Shown here in pieces: positions 1 through 8,003 of a DNA stretch of 15,818 nucleotides; position 1 is the stretch's first letter, and each line of letters begins with the position of its first letter. Source of the stretch: Microbacteriaceae bacterium. Lineage in GTDB: Bacteria; Actinomycetota; Actinomycetes; Actinomycetales; Microbacteriaceae. Below the pieces are notes generated by a model, which saw only the letters and a list, made by a program, of their open reading frames with translations, searched no databases and was not told where the DNA came from. The position numbers were made by a program, and so were the translations under genes. The DNA lies in the NCBI GenBank assembly GCA_024642605.1, contig JAHEAT010000021.1:1-15818 (forward strand), written 5' to 3'.

Positions 1-1
1 A

Positions 2-529
2 TTCGCCAACATGCGCTACGACGATGGCACCGATTTGGGTGAGTCCCGATTGCGAGCATGGATGGAAGGCCGGACGGGTTACCCGATGGTAGACGCCGGC
101 ATGCGCCAGCTACTTTCCGAGGGTTGGATGCACAACCGAGTGCGAATGATCGTGGCATCGTTTTTGGTAAAAGACCTGCACATTGAGTGGCAGCGAGGTG
201 CCGAATGGTTCGAAAACTGGCTAACCGATTTCGACCCAGCCTCAAACGCTCACGGATGGCAGTGGACTGCCGGTTGCGGCACCGACGCCTCGCCTTATTA
301 CCGCATTTTCAATCCGGTACTCCAGGGTCTCAAGTTTGACCCAAACGGTGAGTACGTTCGCAAATATGTCCCGGAGTTACGTCACATTGCAGATGGTGGC
401 GTGCACGAACCTTGGCTTTTGTCAGACGGCTACGCTGGCGGCTACGCCCAGCCGATTGTCGACCACGCCACCGAACGCAACGAATCTTTGGCGCGACTAG
501 AAGAGATTAAACAACCCAAAGTGCAGTAG
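2..529 (+). CDS. phr: Deoxyribodipyrimidine photolyase, C-terminal FAD-binding part (5' truncated by window)
   Basis: The open frame runs in from the left edge, so the N-terminal antenna-binding domain and the true start lie outside; the ATG at 11 is internal. The visible ~175 residues are the helical FAD-binding domain of a class I cyclobutane pyrimidine dimer photolyase, which splits UV-induced pyrimidine dimers in DNA using light and reduced FAD. Recognisable blocks, numbered from the ATG at 11, are [15 protein letters not shown] (20-34), GWMHNRVRM (38-46), ASFLVKDL (49-56), SNAHGWQW (78-85) and [13 protein letters not shown] (90-102). N79 matches the flavin-contacting Asn378 of the E. coli enzyme, and W60 and W83 match Trp359 and Trp382 of its electron-transfer triad. 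The stop TAG is at 527-529. Its last 33 bases overlap the end of ctaB on the other strand. A cryptochrome-like role is possible but less likely, given how closely the motifs follow repair photolyases. Confidence 0.93.
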   Translation, partial: FANMRYDDGTDLGESRLRAWMEGRTGYPMVDAGMRQLLSEGWMHNRVRMIVASFLVKDLHIEWQRGAEWFENWLTDFDPASNAHGWQWTAGCGTDASPYYRIFNPVLQGLKFDPNGEYVRKYVPELRHIADGGVHEPWLLSDGYAGGYAQPIVDHATERNESLARLEEIKQPKVQ

Positions 530-1447
530 CGGATCGATCGCGATGGCAATAAACAGAAGAGTCAAGTAGCTAATCGAACCGTGAAATAACCTCATCGGGT
601 TACTGACTTCACCGGCTTTACTCTGCGCGTAGAGCTTGGTTGCGTCAATCAAGAACCAGGCGCCAGATGCAACGGCGATAACGGTGTAAATGATGCCCAT
701 GTTGGCTGCTGGAATGAGCAGAAGTGATGAAACCACCAAAGCCCACGAGTACAAAACGATTTGGATGCCTACAACCAGCGGTGAGCGAACCACCGGAAGC
801 ATGGGCACACCGGCTGCCGAATAGTCTTCGCGGTACTTGATTGAAAGTGGCCAGTAGTGTGGCGGAGTCCAGAGGAAGATCACGAGAAACAGTAGCCAAG
901 CCGAAACGCTCAATGAGTTGGTTACGGCGGCCCAGCCGATGAGCACGGGCATTGCGCCAGCAGCTCCACCCCACACAATGTTTTGCGGCGTGCGACGCTT
1001 CAGCAGCAGGGTGTAAACGAGAACGTAGAAAGCAATGGCACTAAACGAAAGAGCTGCCGCTAGCCAGTTAGTGAGCAGCCCGAGCCAAAGCACCGAACCT
1101 ACTCCGACAATCCAAGCGAACCACAGGGCCTCGGTCTTCGAAAGTTCTCCGGTAACCAGCGGGCGGTTCTTGGTGCGCCCCATGATTTTGTCAATATCTG
1201 CATCGATGTAGCAGTTAAAAGAGTTTGCCGAACCGGCCGAAAGGGCTCCACCAACCAGCGTGGCAAGCACGAGCCAGATGTTCGGAAAGCCTCCCCCGAT
1301 GCTTGACTGAGCCAGGATCATCGTAGGAACGGTGGTGATCAGTAAGAGTTCGATGACTCGCGGCTTGGTGAGCGCGAAGTATGCCTTGAGTTTGCCAACC
1401 GGCGACACCGTGCGCGGCGTCGATTTTGGGCTGGTTTTTGTGGTCAT
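497..1447 (-). CDS. ctaB: Protoheme IX farnesyltransferase (heme O synthase)
   Basis: This integral membrane UbiA-type prenyltransferase adds a farnesyl group to protoheme IX to make heme O, the precursor of heme A for the aa3 cytochrome oxidase. From the chosen ATG (1445-1447) the protein has 316 residues, close to the family's ~300. It carries the Asp-rich prenyl-diphosphate motif NCYIDADID (about 78-86), followed by [10 protein letters not shown], the second conserved loop [14 protein letters not shown] (about 205-218), and eight or nine hydrophobic spans. An in-frame ATG further upstream (1558) would add 37 residues that are not membrane-like, do not resemble CtaB and have no ribosome-binding site. 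The chosen start also lacks a clear Shine-Dalgarno sequence. A TAGACT hexamer (1461 down to 1456) lies eight bases before it, so near-leaderless transcription is plausible. The divergent ctaB/tkt arrangement is common in actinobacteria. The heme A synthase gene ctaA is not adjacent. Confidence 0.93.
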   Translation of the reverse strand: MTTKTSPKSTPRTVSPVGKLKAYFALTKPRVIELLLITTVPTMILAQSSIGGGFPNIWLVLATLVGGALSAGSANSFNCYIDADIDKIMGRTKNRPLVTGELSKTEALWFAWIVGVGSVLWLGLLTNWLAAALSFSAIAFYVLVYTLLLKRRTPQNIVWGGAAGAMPVLIGWAAVTNSLSVSAWLLFLVIFLWTPPHYWPLSIKYREDYSAAGVPMLPVVRSPLVVGIQIVLYSWALVVSSLLLIPAANMGIIYTVIAVASGAWFLIDATKLYAQSKAGEVSNPMRLFHGSISYLTLLFIAIAIDPLLHFGLFNLF

Positions 1448-1528
1448 CTTGTCTAAGTCTAAATGACTGCAACCCGCCAGAATTCCCGCCGATGAGAGTT
1501 GAGCGGGTATAGACTGAAGGAGAATTCC

Positions 1529-1551
1529 ACGCCTTTTTTGTTGGCGTTTTT
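1529..1551 (+). terminator. Terminator-like hairpin in the tkt leader (possible attenuator)
   Basis: The arms ACGCC (1529-1533) and GGCGT (1543-1547) enclose a nine-base loop, and a run of five Ts (1547-1551) follows. The stem is short, so strength as an intrinsic terminator is doubtful. No gene ends on the + strand just upstream. If tkt transcripts start near 1515-1520, the hairpin would lie in the tkt leader and act as an attenuator. It could equally limit stray transcription into the operon. Confidence 0.3.
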
Positions 1552-1610
1552 CATTCATTTAGGCGACGGCGCCAACCTAAGAACACTTAATCGTTTCGAA
1601 TAAAAAGTTG

Positions 1611-1616
1611 AAGGAG
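1611..1616 (+). promoter_or_regulatory. Ribosome-binding site of tkt
   Basis: AAGGAG lies five bases before the TTG at 1622. It fixes that TTG as the transketolase start, which agrees with the usual N-terminus of actinobacterial transketolases. Confidence 0.85.
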
Positions 1617-1621
1617 CTGTC

Positions 1622-3715
1622 TTGTCAGCATTTCAGTGGTCAGAGCTAGATTCAAAGGCCGTAAACACCGCACGCGTTCTTGCAGCAGATGCCGTTGAAA
1701 AGGTTGGTAACGGCCATCCTGGCACCGCGATCAGTCTCGCGCCAGTTGCCTACCTGCTATTCAACAAGGTAATGCGCCACGACCCCAAAGACGACCGCTG
1801 GGTCGGCCGCGACCGTTTTATTTTGTCGGTCGGGCACTCATCGCTCACCATCTACAACCAGCTGTACCTGCACGGTTACGGCCTTGAGCTCGACGATCTA
1901 AAGGCGCTGCGAACCTGGGGATCGGCGACTCCGGGTCACCCAGAATATGGCCACACCAAGGGTGTGGAGATAACCACAGGCCCACTCGGTCAAGGTCTCG
2001 CGTCGGCCACTGGCTTTGCCTATGCAGCGCGCTACGAGCGAGGATTATTCGACCCCAATGCCGCAACTGGCACCAGCCCATTCGATCACTTCGTTTATGT
2101 AATCGCCGGTGACGGTGACATGCAGGAGGGCGTAACTGCTGAAGCTGCCTCTCTAGCCGGTCACCAGAAACTCGGCAACCTTGTAGTGATTTACGACTCG
2201 AACCAGATCTCAATCGAAGATGACACCAACATCGCCTTTACCGAAGACCTCAGCAAGCGCTACGAGGCCTACGGCTGGCACACTCAGGTGGTCGACTGGA
2301 AGAAGACTGGCAACTACGTCGAAGACCTGGAAGAGCTTTACAACGCAATTGAGAAGGCAAAGTCGGTAACCGACAAGCCGTCGTTGATCACCTTGCGAAC
2401 CATCATTGGTTGGCCTTCGCCGAAGAAGCAGAACACTGGCAAGATTCACGGATCTGCTCTAGGCGCCGAAGAACTTGCCGGGCTCAAGACGGCACTTGGC
2501 TTCGACCCCGAGAAAACCTTCGATGTAGCCCCTGAGGTCATTGCTCACACTCGCGGATACCAGACTTACGCCGATCAGGTTCGCGCCGGCTGGCAGGTAC
2601 AGTTCGACGACTGGGCCGCATCAAACCCAGACAACAAAGAGCTGTTCGACCGCGTTTCGCGTGGTGAAACTCCAACCGAACTCGAAGCCGCTCTGCCGGT
2701 GTTCGAAGGCGGCACCGAGGTTTCAACCCGTGCTTCGTCGGGCAAGGTAATCAATGCCATTGCCAAAGTAATGCCTGAACTCTGGGGTGGTTCGGCCGAC
2801 CTCGCCGAGTCGAATAACACCACCATCGAGGGTGCGCGCTCATTCGTGCCGGCCGAGTGGTCGACTCACGAATGGACCGGTGACAAGTACGGTCGCGTGC
2901 TGCACTTTGGTATTCGCGAACACGCCATGGGTGCGATTCTCAACGGAATTTCGCTTCACGGAAAGACCCGCGTATTCGGTGGAACCTTTCTAATCTTCAG
3001 CGACTACATGCGTCCGGCAGTTCGCCTCGCGGCCCTGATGGGTGTTCCGTCGATCTTCGTTTGGACTCACGACTCGGTGGCTCTCGGCGAAGATGGTCCT
3101 ACTCACCAGCCAATCGAACAGATCGCCACTCTTCGCGCCATTCCTAACCTCGACGTTGTTCGCCCCGGCGATGCCAACGAAGTTGCCTGGGCTTGGAAGA
3201 CAATTCTTGAGCGCCGCAAGAACCCAGCCGGCATCGCGCTCACGCGTCAGAACATCCCTGTTTTCAACCGCACCGATGCCGACGCTACCGGCGTGGTTTT
3301 CGGTGCAGCCAGCAACACCGCGAAGGGTGCATACGTTCTAGCCGATGCCAGCAACGGCAAACCAAAGGTGATTTTGATCGCAACCGGCTCTGAAGTTCAG
3401 CTTGCGGTTGCCGCTCGCGAGACGCTTGAAGCCAAGGGTGTAGCCACTCGAGTGGTTTCGGCTCCTTGCCTAGAGTGGTTCGAAGAGCAGAGCGCCGAAT
3501 ACCGTGAGCAGGTTCTGCCGGCATCGGTTCGTGCCCGCGTCTCGGTAGAAGCTGGTCTCAGCCTCGGCTGGTCGAAATACGTTGGTGGCTTTGGTCGTTC
3601 GGTATCGATCGAGCACTTTGGTGCATCGGCAGACTACAAGACTCTGTTCCGCGAATTCGGAATGACTGTCGAGAACGTGGTGGCGGCCGCAAACGAATCG
3701 CTCAAAAGTCTCTAA
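1622..3715 (+). CDS. tkt: Transketolase
   Basis: This thiamine-diphosphate enzyme moves two-carbon ketol units between sugar phosphates in the non-oxidative pentose phosphate pathway. The 697-residue length is normal for the family. Visible hallmarks are GNGHPGTA (29-36, with the cofactor/substrate His32), SVGHSSLT (69-76), the GDGDMQEG diphosphate/metal motif (163-170) with DSNQISIE (192-199) completing the metal site, FGIREHAMG (429-437, Glu433 being the residue that activates the thiamine ring), and the substrate-binding HDSVALGEDGPTHQP (483-497). The start is a TTG preceded by a strong AAGGAG. It is the first gene of the six-gene operon tkt-tal-pgi-zwf-opcA-pgl. tal follows after a 31-base gap with its own Shine-Dalgarno sequence, so both enzymes are likely co-expressed. 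Confidence 0.97.
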   Translation: MSAFQWSELDSKAVNTARVLAADAVEKVGNGHPGTAISLAPVAYLLFNKVMRHDPKDDRWVGRDRFILSVGHSSLTIYNQLYLHGYGLELDDLKALRTWGSATPGHPEYGHTKGVEITTGPLGQGLASATGFAYAARYERGLFDPNAATGTSPFDHFVYVIAGDGDMQEGVTAEAASLAGHQKLGNLVVIYDSNQISIEDDTNIAFTEDLSKRYEAYGWHTQVVDWKKTGNYVEDLEELYNAIEKAKSVTDKPSLITLRTIIGWPSPKKQNTGKIHGSALGAEELAGLKTALGFDPEKTFDVAPEVIAHTRGYQTYADQVRAGWQVQFDDWAASNPDNKELFDRVSRGETPTELEAALPVFEGGTEVSTRASSGKVINAIAKVMPELWGGSADLAESNNTTIEGARSFVPAEWSTHEWTGDKYGRVLHFGIREHAMGAILNGISLHGKTRVFGGTFLIFSDYMRPAVRLAALMGVPSIFVWTHDSVALGEDGPTHQPIEQIATLRAIPNLDVVRPGDANEVAWAWKTILERRKNPAGIALTRQNIPVFNRTDADATGVVFGAASNTAKGAYVLADASNGKPKVILIATGSEVQLAVAARETLEAKGVATRVVSAPCLEWFEEQSAEYREQVLPASVRARVSVEAGLSLGWSKYVGGFGRSVSIEHFGASADYKTLFREFGMTVENVVAAANESLKSL

Positions 3716-3746
3716 GTAACAGAACTATTTTGAAGGAAAGATAAAG

Positions 3747-4853
3747 ATGACCAGTCCACTCTCCCAACTAGCCGCCAATGGCGTAAGCATCTGGCTAGAC
3801 GACCTTTCACGCTCTCGCATCGTTTCTGGTGGTCTAAAAGACTTGATCACCAGTCGTTCGGTTTCGGGTGTCACCACCAACCCAACCATCTTTGCTGGCG
3901 CTTTGGCTAAGGGTGAGGGTTACGCCGAGCAGGTTGCCGAGCTGGCTGCTGCTGGCGCCTCGGCAACCGAGGCGATTTTTGAGATCACCACTCGCGATGT
4001 GGCCGACGCTTGCGACATCTTCGCAGGAGTTTACGCAGACTCAAACGGATTCGATGGCCGCGTTTCAATTGAGGTGGAACCAGGACTAGCGAACGACACC
4101 GCCGGTACCGTGAAGCAGGCGAAAGAGCTGTTTGCCAAGGTCAACCGCGAAAACGTGATGATCAAGATTCCTGCAACCAAGCCGGGGCTAGCTGCCATTA
4201 CCGAAGTTATCGCTTCGGGCATCAGCGTAAACGTCACGCTAATTTTCTCGCTGGCTCGTTACCGCGAGGTAATCGAGGCCTACATTTCAGGAGTCGAGCA
4301 GGCCAAGGCTAATGGCCACGACATCAGCAAGATTCACTCGGTGGCCTCGTTCTTCGTCTCGCGCGTCGACACCGAGATCGACGCACGTTTGGTGGCTGTT
4401 GCAACGGAAGAGGCACTCGCGCTCAAGTCGAAGGCTGCACTGGCGAATGCCCGCCTCGCTTACCAGGTATACGAGCAGGACTTCAACAACGAGCGCTGGG
4501 CAGCTCTGGCTGCCGCTGGCGCAAACAAGCAGCGTCCGCTCATGGCTTCAACCGGCGTGAAAGACCCGAACCTTTCAGACACCCTCTATGTGACCGAATT
4601 GGTTGCGCCCGAGTTGGTAAACACGATGCCCGAAAAGACCATGGAAGCAGTCTTCGACCACGGCGTAGTACCTGCCGACAGCATCACCGGTCACTACGCG
4701 CAAGCGCAGAGCATCTTGAACGCTGTCGCGGCAGCCGGAGTGTCATACGACGAAGCAACCGAGAAGCTCGAGACCGAAGGCGTCGACAAATTCATCGTTT
4801 CTTGGAACGAACTGGTTGAAACCGTTGCAACCGCTTTGGAAGGCGCAAAGTAA
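3747..4853 (+). CDS. tal: Transaldolase
   Basis: Transaldolase transfers a dihydroxyacetone unit between sedoheptulose-7-phosphate and glyceraldehyde-3-phosphate through a Schiff base. The 368-residue protein is of the longer actinobacterial/cyanobacterial type. Signature elements are [13 protein letters not shown] (40-52), [10 protein letters not shown] (109-118) and [13 protein letters not shown] (136-148), with Lys140 as the Schiff-base lysine. The ATG at 3747 follows GAAGGAAAG (3732-3740). It lies between tkt and pgi. The TAA stop (4851-4853) directly abuts the pgi ATG and the two frames are the same, which is notable because natural Tal-Pgi fusion enzymes exist in this gene order. pgi translation is probably coupled to tal. 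Confidence 0.97.
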   Translation: MTSPLSQLAANGVSIWLDDLSRSRIVSGGLKDLITSRSVSGVTTNPTIFAGALAKGEGYAEQVAELAAAGASATEAIFEITTRDVADACDIFAGVYADSNGFDGRVSIEVEPGLANDTAGTVKQAKELFAKVNRENVMIKIPATKPGLAAITEVIASGISVNVTLIFSLARYREVIEAYISGVEQAKANGHDISKIHSVASFFVSRVDTEIDARLVAVATEEALALKSKAALANARLAYQVYEQDFNNERWAALAAAGANKQRPLMASTGVKDPNLSDTLYVTELVAPELVNTMPEKTMEAVFDHGVVPADSITGHYAQAQSILNAVAAAGVSYDEATEKLETEGVDKFIVSWNELVETVATALEGAK

Positions 4854-6452
4854 ATGACCCTAAAGGTTGCCGTTTCAGGTTTGGCTGCTCAGGCAGTTGA
4901 ACAAACCATTGCGCAACTCGTTGCCGACAAGGTTGCTAGCCGCATCGCCGCCAAAGATTTCACACTGTGGGGCAAAGACGCCGAAGACGAGTCTTCGAAG
5001 CGTCTCGGATGGGTGACCTCGGCGAGCGACTCGCAGCCTCTGGTTGAGGGCATCCTTGCTCTTCGAAACGAGTTCGCAGCCAAAGGCGTAGACCGATTTG
5101 TACTCTGCGGAATGGGAGGCTCGTCGCTGGCCCCTGAGGTAATCACCCGAACCGCGGGTGTCGAACTCGTGGTACTCGACTCAACCGACCCGTCTCAGAT
5201 TTCTAACGCGCTTTCGGGCGACATTGCTCGCACCGCAATCGTGGTTTCATCAAAGTCGGGTTCGACGGTTGAAACCGATTCGCAAAAGCGAATCTTCGAA
5301 AAAGCCTTCACCGATGCCGGAATCGACAAGACAGATCGTATTGTCATCGTCACCGACCCAGGTAGCCCAATGGAGGCTGCCGCCAAAGCAGATGGATATC
5401 GCATTTTCAACGCCGATTCGACCGTAGGCGGGCGCTACTCGGCTCTCACCGCGTTCGGCATTGTTCCGTCGGGTCTCGCCGGCGCGAATATTCAAGAACT
5501 ACTTACCGACGGGCAGAACGCCGCCGCCGCACTGAGTGCCGACGTTGAAACCAACCCTGGACTGATTCTCGGTGCAGTGTTGGCTAGAACCGCGTCGGTT
5601 TCGGGTTACCGCGACAAGGTTGGCGTTATCGTAGACGGCTCCCCCATCGTTGGTTTCGGTGACTGGGCAGAACAGCTAATTGCCGAAAGCACCGGAAAAC
5701 TTTCCCTGGGTGTTCTACCCGTTGTGCTTGAGCCAAACAGCCCGGAGGTTCTAGGTAAGCCGGTTGACCTGGTTTTAGCTCGCGTCGTTGCCGATGCCGA
5801 TAGCGCGTCGGGCGATGAGGTCTCGGTTTCAGGTTCACTCGGTGAGCAATTCTTACTTTGGGAAGTTGCCACCGTGGTTGCCAGCCGACTACTTGAAATC
5901 AACCCGTTTGATCAGCCCGATGTGGAGTCTGCCAAAATCGCCGCCCGCGGAATGCTAGAGCAACGTGCCGAGATCTCGGCCCCCCGCTTTGTGTCAGAGG
6001 GTGTTGAGATTCGCACCACGAGCCTAAATCTCACCGACGCCGAAACCCTCGGCCAGGCCATCCGTGGCTTGTTTGCGGAGCTCGACGCAGATGGCTACGT
6101 TTCGGTTCAGGCTTACCTCGACCGCACCTCGGCACCGCAGGCGGCAGAACTTCGTGACCAGATTGCTGCTGCCACCGGCCGCCCAACCACCTTCGGCTGG
6201 GCTCCGCGCTTCTTGCACTCAACCGGTCAGTACCACAAGGGTGGGCCACACCAGGGTGTTTTTCTTCAGATCAATGCCACCGGCCAAGAAGATGTGGCAG
6301 TTCCTGGCCGCGACTTCACCTTCGGTGAGCTAATCGCCTCACAGGCGGCCGGCGATGCATCGGTGCTAGGAAACCTTGGCCGACCGGTGCTAACTCTGAC
6401 CCTCAGCGATGTTGCAGCAGGACTTGCCGCCATCAAGAACGCAATCGGCTAA
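4854..6452 (+). CDS. pgi: Glucose-6-phosphate isomerase (type related to the Pgi half of Tal-Pgi fusions)
   Basis: Phosphoglucose isomerase interconverts glucose-6-phosphate and fructose-6-phosphate, closing the link between the pentose phosphate cycle and glycolysis. At 532 residues it is near normal length. SIS-type sugar-phosphate binding is shown by CGMGGSSLAPEV (85-96) and VSSKSGSTVETDSQ (131-144). GGRYSALTAFGIVPSGL (192-208), an AEQLIAESTGK motif (272-282) and the late HSTGQYHKGGPHQG block cover the other active-site segments. The sequence is closer in style to the Pgi domain of bifunctional transaldolase/phosphoglucose isomerases than to the E. coli enzyme; this is a judgement from motif memory. 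It has no spacer from tal. A GGAAGG (4838-4843) inside the end of tal can serve as its ribosome-binding site. Many actinobacteria place pgi elsewhere; here it sits between tal and zwf. Confidence 0.92.
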   Translation: MTLKVAVSGLAAQAVEQTIAQLVADKVASRIAAKDFTLWGKDAEDESSKRLGWVTSASDSQPLVEGILALRNEFAAKGVDRFVLCGMGGSSLAPEVITRTAGVELVVLDSTDPSQISNALSGDIARTAIVVSSKSGSTVETDSQKRIFEKAFTDAGIDKTDRIVIVTDPGSPMEAAAKADGYRIFNADSTVGGRYSALTAFGIVPSGLAGANIQELLTDGQNAAAALSADVETNPGLILGAVLARTASVSGYRDKVGVIVDGSPIVGFGDWAEQLIAESTGKLSLGVLPVVLEPNSPEVLGKPVDLVLARVVADADSASGDEVSVSGSLGEQFLLWEVATVVASRLLEINPFDQPDVESAKIAARGMLEQRAEISAPRFVSEGVEIRTTSLNLTDAETLGQAIRGLFAELDADGYVSVQAYLDRTSAPQAAELRDQIAAATGRPTTFGWAPRFLHSTGQYHKGGPHQGVFLQINATGQEDVAVPGRDFTFGELIASQAAGDASVLGNLGRPVLTLTLSDVAAGLAAIKNAIG

Positions 6453-6464
6453 GGAGCCCCTTCA

Positions 6465-8003
6465 ATGCCAGTAAAACTGGGACCAGGCAACAATCCGCTC
6501 AGAGATGTTGACGATCGCCGCCTAAACCGAATTGCTGGCCCTAGCGGCCTGGTAATTTTCGGTGTAACGGGAGACCTGTCGCGCAAGAAACTGATGCCGG
6601 CCGTTTACGACCTTGCCAACCGTGGATTACTGCCGCCGGGCTTTGCCTTGGTCGGTTTCGCCCGACGTGAATGGGAAGACCAAGACTTTGCTAAGGTCGT
6701 GCACGATTCGGTTCGTGAGCACGCCAGAACCCCGTTTAGCGAAGAGGTTTGGCAGCAGCTGAGCAAGGGCATTCGTTTTGTGCAGGGTGAGTTTGACGAT
6801 GACGCTGCGTTTGACCGCCTCAAAGAAACCATTGCCGAACTCGACAAGGAGCGCGGAACCAACGGAAACCACGCGTTCTATCTATCGATCCCGCCAAAGG
6901 CATTTCCGCTGGTTTGCGAACAGCTGAGCCGTTCGGGTTTGGCCGCTCCAAAGGCAGACCAGTTTCGCAGAGTGGTCATTGAAAAACCATTCGGTAGCGA
7001 CCTTAAATCGGCACGCGAACTCAATGCCGTAGTCGAGTCGGTCTTTCCGCCAGATTCGGTTTTTCGCATCGATCACTACCTGGGCAAGGAGACCGTTCAG
7101 AATATCCTTGCCCTGCGCTTTGCAAACCAGTTGTTCGAGCCGCTGTGGAACGCAAACTACATCGACCACGTTCAGATCACGATGGCCGAAGACATCGGCG
7201 TTGGTGGCCGCGCTGGTTATTACGACGGCATCGGTGCCGCACGCGACGTAATTCAAAACCACCTTCTGCAGCTACTCGCACTAACAGCAATGGAAGAGCC
7301 GGTTTCGTTTGATGCAGCCGATTTGCGCGCCGAGAAAGAAAAGGTTCTATCGGCGGTTCGCCTGCCTAAAGACCTGGGCAAATACACGGCCCGTGGCCAG
7401 TACGCGGGTGGTTGGCAGGGTGGCGAAAAGGTCACCGGATTCCTCGACGAAGATGGCATGAACCCCAAATCGGTTACAGAGACTTATGCCGCAATGCGAC
7501 TAGACATCAATACTCGTCGCTGGGCAGGTGTGCCTTTTTACCTTCGTGCGGGCAAACGCCTGGGTCGTCGAGTCACCGAGATCGCGGTGGTATTCAAGCG
7601 TGCGCCCCAGCAGCTTTTTGAAGCTAGCCAAACCTCGGCTCTAGGTCAAAATGCCCTAGTTATTCGAGTTCAGCCAGACGAAGGTGTAACCATTCGCTTC
7701 GGCTCAAAGGTTCCTGGCGTCGGCATGCAGGTGCGCGATGTAACCATGGACTTCGGCTATGGTCACGCTTTTACCGAAGCCAGCCCTGAGGCATACGAGC
7801 GTCTGATTCTAGACGTGCTGCTCGGTGACCCTCCCCTGTTTCCGCGCCACGAAGAGGTTGAACTTTCTTGGAAGATTCTCGACCCGATCGAAGAATTCTG
7901 GGCAAAGCACGGCAAGCCTGAACAGTATCGCCCCGGCTCATGGGGACCAGCATCGGCAGACAGCATGATGTCTCAAGACGGACGCGCTTGGAGGATCCCG
8001 TGA
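6465..8003 (+). CDS. zwf: Glucose-6-phosphate 1-dehydrogenase
   Basis: This enzyme oxidises glucose-6-phosphate to 6-phosphoglucono-lactone with reduction of NADP+, the committed NADPH-producing step of the pathway. The 512-residue length is normal. It shows the Rossmann motif GVTGDLSRKKLMPA (33-46), the EKPFGSDL block (172-179) and the signature RIDHYLGKE (200-208), in which His203 and Lys207 are the substrate-contacting residues of the family. DHVQITMAED, further on, carries the second conserved His. The ATG at 6465 follows AAGGAG (6451-6456), which overlaps the pgi stop. Its own stop TGA overlaps the opcA GTG start in GTGA. Actinobacterial Zwf usually depends on OpcA for activity, and the adjacent overlapping opcA fits this. 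Confidence 0.97.
   Translation: MPVKLGPGNNPLRDVDDRRLNRIAGPSGLVIFGVTGDLSRKKLMPAVYDLANRGLLPPGFALVGFARREWEDQDFAKVVHDSVREHARTPFSEEVWQQLSKGIRFVQGEFDDDAAFDRLKETIAELDKERGTNGNHAFYLSIPPKAFPLVCEQLSRSGLAAPKADQFRRVVIEKPFGSDLKSARELNAVVESVFPPDSVFRIDHYLGKETVQNILALRFANQLFEPLWNANYIDHVQITMAEDIGVGGRAGYYDGIGAARDVIQNHLLQLLALTAMEEPVSFDAADLRAEKEKVLSAVRLPKDLGKYTARGQYAGGWQGGEKVTGFLDEDGMNPKSVTETYAAMRLDINTRRWAGVPFYLRAGKRLGRRVTEIAVVFKRAPQQLFEASQTSALGQNALVIRVQPDEGVTIRFGSKVPGVGMQVRDVTMDFGYGHAFTEASPEAYERLILDVLLGDPPLFPRHEEVELSWKILDPIEEFWAKHGKPEQYRPGSWGPASADSMMSQDGRAWRIP
7990..7994 (+). promoter_or_regulatory. Ribosome-binding site deciding the opcA start
   Basis: GGAGG inside the last zwf codons lies five bases before the GTG at 8000. 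It favours that GTG over an in-frame ATG at 7940 that would add 20 unconserved residues inside zwf. Confidence 0.8.

Larger units (their letters stand above)
1448..1621. promoter_or_regulatory. Divergent ctaB/tkt intergenic control region
   Basis: These 174 bases should hold the promoters of both the ctaB and the tkt operon. Seen directly are a duplicated CCCGCC (1473-1478 and 1485-1490), an inverted pair CCCGC/GCGGG (1485-1489 and 1503-1507), a TATAGACT that resembles a -10 box for tkt (1508-1515), and an inverted repeat GTTGGCG/CGCCAAC (1540-1546 and 1570-1576). On the - strand, TAGACT (1461 down to 1456) could be the ctaB -10. I see no convincing -35 hexamer for either direction. The promoter assignments are inference from motif and position only. 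Confidence 0.45.

Noticed and set aside
1448..1558. In-frame N-terminal extension of ctaB starting at ATG 1558
   Set aside because: The 37 extra residues are not conserved in the family, no ribosome-binding site precedes the ATG, and the region must hold the promoters of ctaB and tkt.
1538..1603. Possible 21-codon leader peptide (TTG start) upstream of tkt
   Set aside because: The GGAG before it is about 15 bases away, too far for a normal start; there is no run of diagnostic codons, and its bases coincide with the hairpin elements.
7940..7999. Longer opcA start at ATG 7940
   Set aside because: It would lie inside zwf, adds 20 residues unlike OpcA, and a strong GGAGG sits at the right distance before the GTG at 8000, which gives the canonical OpcA N-terminus.
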